A DNA stretch of 64,000 nucleotides from CAWCCP01 sp963701245 (GTDB taxonomy: Bacteria; Patescibacteriota; Saccharimonadia; Saccharimonadales; UBA4665): positions 1,550,001 to 1,614,000 of the forward strand of contig OY969576.1 in NCBI GenBank assembly GCA_963701245.1. Direction: 5' to 3'. The notes beneath the pieces were generated by a model. That model had not been told where the DNA came from. It did no database searches and saw nothing but the letters and a program-made list of their open reading frames with translations. Position numbers and translations under genes: made by a program. Within the stretch, counting starts at the first letter, position 1. Every line of letters starts with the position of its first letter. Below, in pieces: positions 60,571 through 64,000 of this stretch.

Positions 60571-61428
60571 ATGGACAATAGACAGATTGTAATTATTGGA
60601 GCTAAGGGTCAGCTTGGTACTGCGCTGCGAGCACAATACCCTGGTTCAAGAGCAGTTGATATGGATGAGCTTGATATCACTGATCAAGCTGCTGTTGATG
60701 GTTTTGATTGGTCAGATGTCAAAATCATTTTAAATGCCGCTGCCTATACCAATGTTGACGGAGCTGAGAGCCCAGATGGACGGGTTCTGGTCTGGAAAGT
60801 GAATGCCAGCGGTGTCGATAACCTGTCAAGAGTGGCCACCCGCCATGATATGGTGCTTGTTCACATATCCACCGAATATGTATTTGACGGCAGGCAAAAT
60901 CCGCACGCCGAAAACGAACCATTTAGTCCCTTATCAGCGTATGGAAGCGCAAAGGCTGCCGGTGATATAGCCGCCAGCTTAGTTCCCAAGCATTACATCT
61001 TACGAACCAGCTGGCTCATAGGTGAAGGCAAGAACTTTGTTAGAACCATGCTCGGACTTGGCCAAAAAGGTATTTCACCCACCGTCGTGAGTGATCAAAT
61101 TGGCCGACTCACCTTCACGCCAGAGCTTGTAAAAATAGTTGATCATCTCCTATCGACAACAGCACCGTACGGCATCTACAATGCCACGAACGGAGGCGAA
61201 CCGGCCAGTTGGGCCGATGTTACTCGTGAAATTTTTGCGGCCGCCAACTATGATCTCAAAGTTACCGATACGACAACCGAGGTATATTTTGCCGACAAAC
61301 CTGAAGCCGCGAAACGGCCACTTCACAGTGTCCTCGATCTGACCAAGCTGGAAAAAGCCGGATTTACACCAGATGATTGGCACGAGGCGCTCAAACAGTA
61401 CGTAAACAAGGAGCAGAGTCAAGCATGA
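60571..61428 (+). CDS. rmlD: dTDP-4-dehydrorhamnose reductase
   Basis: 285 aa. NADPH fold 'VIIGAKGQLGTALRAQYPG', 'NAAAYTNVDGAESPD', 'HISTEYVFDG' and YxxxK form 'SAYGSAKAAGD'; 'RTSWLIGEGKNFVRTM' follows. Last step to dTDP-L-rhamnose. Three bases after rmlC; its stop overlaps rmlA (ATGA). Confidence 0.9.
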   Translation: MDNRQIVIIGAKGQLGTALRAQYPGSRAVDMDELDITDQAAVDGFDWSDVKIILNAAAYTNVDGAESPDGRVLVWKVNASGVDNLSRVATRHDMVLVHISTEYVFDGRQNPHAENEPFSPLSAYGSAKAAGDIAASLVPKHYILRTSWLIGEGKNFVRTMLGLGQKGISPTVVSDQIGRLTFTPELVKIVDHLLSTTAPYGIYNATNGGEPASWADVTREIFAAANYDLKVTDTTTEVYFADKPEAAKRPLHSVLDLTKLEKAGFTPDDWHEALKQYVNKEQSQA

Positions 61429-62330
61429 AGGGAATTATATTAGCTGGTGGTTCAGGCACTCGTTTATACCCGATTACAAAAGCCATTTCCAAACAGCTTA
61501 TGCCAATCTATGACAAACCTATGGTGTACTATCCTTTGAGTACACTTATGAGTGCCGGGATTCGAGACATACTCATCATATCAACCGATCAAGATTTGCC
61601 TCGTTTTGAACAGTTATTTGGAAGCGGCGCACAAATCGGTTGCAATTTTACCTATAAAGTACAAGACCAGCCGCGCGGTTTGGCTGATGCATTTATTGTT
61701 GGAGCAGAGTTTATCGGAAACGATAAAGTAGCCATGGTCCTCGGGGATAATTTGTTCCACGGTTCGGAAATGGGCGACAAGCTGAAAGAATACACCGATC
61801 CAGACGGTGGTGTCATCTTTGGCTATCAAGTCGTTGATCCGGCACGGTACGGAGTCGTAGAGTTCGACCGGGATATGAATGCCGTATCTATCGAAGAAAA
61901 ACCGACAGTTCCAAAGTCCAATTATGCGATCCCGGGTTTATACTTTTACGACAACGATGTCGTTGAGATTGCCAAGACTGTCAAACCGAGCGACCGAGGC
62001 GAAATAGAAATTACCGAACTACATAATGCGTATCTTAAAAAGGGCAAACTTAAGGTCTGTCTGCTGGACCGCGGTACCGCCTGGCTGGACACCGGTACCC
62101 ACGAAGCCATGATGGAGGCCGCTAATTACGTAGAGGTCATCGAGAAGCGAACTGGTTTGAAGATAGGCTGTATCGAAGAACTGGCCTGGCGTGAAGGTTT
62201 TATTGACAACAAGCAACTCCGAGAGCTCTCCAAGCCATTACTCAAAAGTGGCTACGGTCAGTATTTAGAAGATCTATTGAAAGATGAGCTGCGGGACGTC
62301 AAACTCGAGGGACGTGATCCAGACAAATAG
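61425..62330 (+). CDS. rmlA: Glucose-1-phosphate thymidylyltransferase
   Basis: 301 aa from ATG 61425 (MKGIILAGGSGTRLYPITKA). Signature GGSGTRLYP, 'SKQLMPIYDKPMVYYPLSTL', 'VLGDNLFHG', 'EEKPTVPKSNYAIPGLYFYD' and 'AWLDTGTHEAMMEA'. First step of the rhamnose pathway: Glc-1-P + dTTP to dTDP-Glc. Completes the rmlBCDA cluster. Confidence 0.95.
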   Translation: MKGIILAGGSGTRLYPITKAISKQLMPIYDKPMVYYPLSTLMSAGIRDILIISTDQDLPRFEQLFGSGAQIGCNFTYKVQDQPRGLADAFIVGAEFIGNDKVAMVLGDNLFHGSEMGDKLKEYTDPDGGVIFGYQVVDPARYGVVEFDRDMNAVSIEEKPTVPKSNYAIPGLYFYDNDVVEIAKTVKPSDRGEIEITELHNAYLKKGKLKVCLLDRGTAWLDTGTHEAMMEAANYVEVIEKRTGLKIGCIEELAWREGFIDNKQLRELSKPLLKSGYGQYLEDLLKDELRDVKLEGRDPDK

Positions 62331-62355
62331 GACAACGAATTACGGTAGTAACACG

Positions 62356-62384
62356 TTGCGCTTTTTCCAATAAGCGTATACAAT
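62356..62384 (+). promoter_or_regulatory. Sigma70-type promoter
   Basis: TTGCGC (62356-62361), 17-base spacer, TACAAT (62379-62384), 27 bases before the ATG of the next gene. Confidence 0.6.
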
Positions 62385-62411
62385 AACAGGTCCGTAAACT
62401 AAAATATAAAT

Positions 62412-63008
62412 ATGGCTACAAAACGTTCGAGCTTGTCTAGCAAGCGGTCGATTATTATAATCGCTGCGGTGGTGATCGTCGCTATCGTTGGTCTGTCGTA
62501 TGCGTTTCATGTTGGTCCGTTTAAGCGTCCTGCTAAACCCGCTTCCACAGCCTCTCAGTACACTAAAGGCCAGCCCACAACTAGCGCTAGTTCATCCGGA
62601 TCAAAGACCAACAGCTCTAGTAGTGGATCGGCTTCATCAAATCAGTCACCGGGAGCTCAGAAAAGCAACTCCGGGAGTAGCACCAGCTCAAACGTCACAC
62701 TCGTAACTCCGACTGGTAATTTCGTGAGTGATCATCGACCAAATTTAAGCGGTACGCCGGCACCTAATACTATGTCCTCAGTCTGCGATACAACGCCAGG
62801 CGCAACCTGCCAAATCACTTTTACTATGGGTAGTACCGTTAAGTCATTGCCGGTTCAAACAGTTGATAGCGGTGGGTCGACCTATTGGAATTGGAAATTA
62901 CAAGACTATGGCTTAACTGCCGGCACCTGGCAAATCGAAGCTATTGCCAAATTGAGCGGACAAATTCAAACTGCAACTGATCCTACTAATCTCGTGGTCT
63001 CGCCATGA
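62412..63008 (+). CDS. Membrane-anchored Ser/Thr-rich surface protein
   Basis: 198 aa. Basic start (MATKRSSLSSKRS), one membrane helix at about 15-33 (IIIIAAVVIVAIVGLSYAF), a Ser/Gly/Asn linker (45-95), and an Ig-like beta domain ('VTPTGNFVSDHRPNLSGTPA' to 'AIAKLSGQIQTATDP') with one Cys pair (SVCDTTPGATCQ). The linker may be glycosylated. Its TGA overlaps the next start (ATGA). Confidence 0.7.
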   Translation: MATKRSSLSSKRSIIIIAAVVIVAIVGLSYAFHVGPFKRPAKPASTASQYTKGQPTTSASSSGSKTNSSSSGSASSNQSPGAQKSNSGSSTSSNVTLVTPTGNFVSDHRPNLSGTPAPNTMSSVCDTTPGATCQITFTMGSTVKSLPVQTVDSGGSTYWNWKLQDYGLTAGTWQIEAIAKLSGQIQTATDPTNLVVSP

Positions 63009-64000
63009 AATATGCGGTTCGACTATTGCTATGCGCGATTTTAACTATGGCACTAGGCGCAGCTTGTTTGAGTCAAGCGCCAGCATCAGCTGACGCCTTT
63101 AATCAGAATAACCTTATTGATGAAGCAGTTTTTGATAATACGCGCACCATGACCGCTGCTCAAATAGACAGCTGGCTAAACACTAACTTTGGCGCTAGAA
63201 GCTGTATTAGTACAGATCATGGTTTTAGCGCACCTGATCCAACTGGCTATAATACTAATCAAGGATTTATCTACGGTAATAACGTATCAGCCGGTCAGGT
63301 AATTTACGATGCCTCGCAGACCTACAGTATTAACCCCGAGGTTCTGCTAACTACGATTCAAAAAGAACAAGGCCTGGTTGACGGTAGCGGGCCATACGGC
63401 TGTGGTGCCAATGCCTATGCCGCAGCGGCCGGTTATGGTTGTCCGGATAGTGGTGGATCATACAACTACAGTGGTGGCTCTACCGATTTAGGCTCCCTCA
63501 ATGGTCAGGTCATTGCTACTGTCAGTAATACCTGTGTGAATACGAGCGCCAAGATTGGATTCTCGCAACAGATTATACGGGCAGCCTGGCTGCTCAAATT
63601 TGGCGAGCAACGAGCGGAGGGCAATATAGGCTGGGATGTCCAACTCACCAACCAGCCAGAATCAGGCGATTCATGGAATAATTCCGATGACCCGCAATCC
63701 TGTTACAGCGGTCCAATGGTGCAGGGGACATGGCAAATTTGCCCAGGCGGACCGCTCACCTATTATGACGGTCTTGATACCATCGATAGCACTTCAGTCC
63801 AGATGGACAACGGGGCCACAGCGGCATTGTACTGGTACACGCCGCATTTTAACGGAAACGAAAACTTCGATACCATTTTCACTAACTGGTTTGGTAATAC
63901 GCACGTACCCGAAGCGTTCGTGACTCCATCAAGTGGTACCGTCTATCTACAAACTGACGGCTACAAGTTTACTGTTCCTTCTATGGCCATGTTGCAGGAT
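63005..64000 (+). CDS. Secreted lytic-transglycosylase-like protein (C-terminus outside window)
   Basis: ATG 63005, open to the edge (332 codons). Signal peptide about 1-31 (AVRLLLCAILTMALGAACLS). Then 'TRTMTAAQIDSWLN', 'VIYDASQTYSINPEVLLTTI' followed by 'QKEQGLVDG', which resembles the Glu-containing core of SLT-type lysozyme folds in actinobacterial wall proteins. Several Cys and a beta-rich stretch starting at 'VTPSSGTVYLQ' follow. Cutting peptidoglycan, its own or a host's, is inference. Confidence 0.7.
   Translation, partial: MKYAVRLLLCAILTMALGAACLSQAPASADAFNQNNLIDEAVFDNTRTMTAAQIDSWLNTNFGARSCISTDHGFSAPDPTGYNTNQGFIYGNNVSAGQVIYDASQTYSINPEVLLTTIQKEQGLVDGSGPYGCGANAYAAAAGYGCPDSGGSYNYSGGSTDLGSLNGQVIATVSNTCVNTSAKIGFSQQIIRAAWLLKFGEQRAEGNIGWDVQLTNQPESGDSWNNSDDPQSCYSGPMVQGTWQICPGGPLTYYDGLDTIDSTSVQMDNGATAALYWYTPHFNGNENFDTIFTNWFGNTHVPEAFVTPSSGTVYLQTDGYKFTVPSMAMLQD

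Noticed and set aside
1..64000. CRISPR arrays and rRNA genes
   Set aside because: No regularly spaced short repeats or rRNA-like sequence were seen.
1..64000. Recoded TGA (Gly) as in Gracilibacteria/Absconditabacteria
   Set aside because: TGA ends many genes, including overlapping ATGA junctions (rmlD/rmlA, zinc ribbon/nadD), and does not occur inside conserved frames.

Overview
The window looks like a chromosomal segment of a Patescibacteria/CPR bacterium, most likely a Candidatus Saccharibacteria relative (inference). The clues are many membrane-anchored or secreted proteins of CPR type, a standard genetic code with TGA stops, short leaders with the -10 box almost touching the start codon, and moderately AT-rich DNA. 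A visibly GC-richer block at about 13.9-35.6 kb carries genes of actinobacterial style (XRE/DUF5753 + DUF397 + GHKL ATPase triad, Replic_Relax, conjugation ATPase). This is notable because Saccharibacteria live on Actinobacteria.

Layout. 1-13.7 kb: accessory region with membrane/secreted proteins, a flavin oxidase, uncharacterised genes, two complete insertion sequences and five copies, all in one orientation, of a short repeat that encodes tiny 'MVDH..SNWN' peptides between the genes. 13.915-35.614 kb: an integrated mobile element at the 3' end of a tRNA-Ala(CGC) gene. It carries a four-gene TM-TIR-HIT-DUF4365 operon, an actinobacterial regulatory triad broken by an IS, a secreted CHAP hydrolase, an E1-like/transmembrane/propeller fusion, transfer genes, a DNA methyltransferase, ArdA, an XRE/ImmA pair and a large serine recombinase. 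The 9-bp att core lies inside the recombinase reading frame, so integration splits the recombinase: its C-terminal HTH part sits at the far left end (13.9 kb) and only the excised circle would encode the full protein.

35.7-41 kb (mostly minus strand): nadD, a zinc-ribbon peptide, an uncharacterised gene behind a cobalamin riboswitch and terminator, a LexA-head regulator, GtrA and an O-antigen-ligase-like protein. 41-50.9 kb: a surface-polysaccharide block (sugar transferase, GT4 glycosyltransferase, glmS with a frameshift, galE, esterase, manC, manB). 50.9-58.9 kb: an IS-rich zone (IS982, an IS30-like element carrying a GNAT gene, IS66) inserted into or between uncharacterised genes. 58.9-62.3 kb: rmlB-rmlC-rmlD-rmlA for dTDP-rhamnose. 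62.4-64 kb: two secreted or anchored proteins, the last running off the window.

The backbone genes work together on nucleotide-sugar supply (GlcN-6-P, UDP-Gal, GDP-Man, dTDP-Rha) and assembly of a surface polysaccharide. The element adds mobility, restriction evasion, a candidate defence operon and surface/lytic proteins that could act on a host cell.
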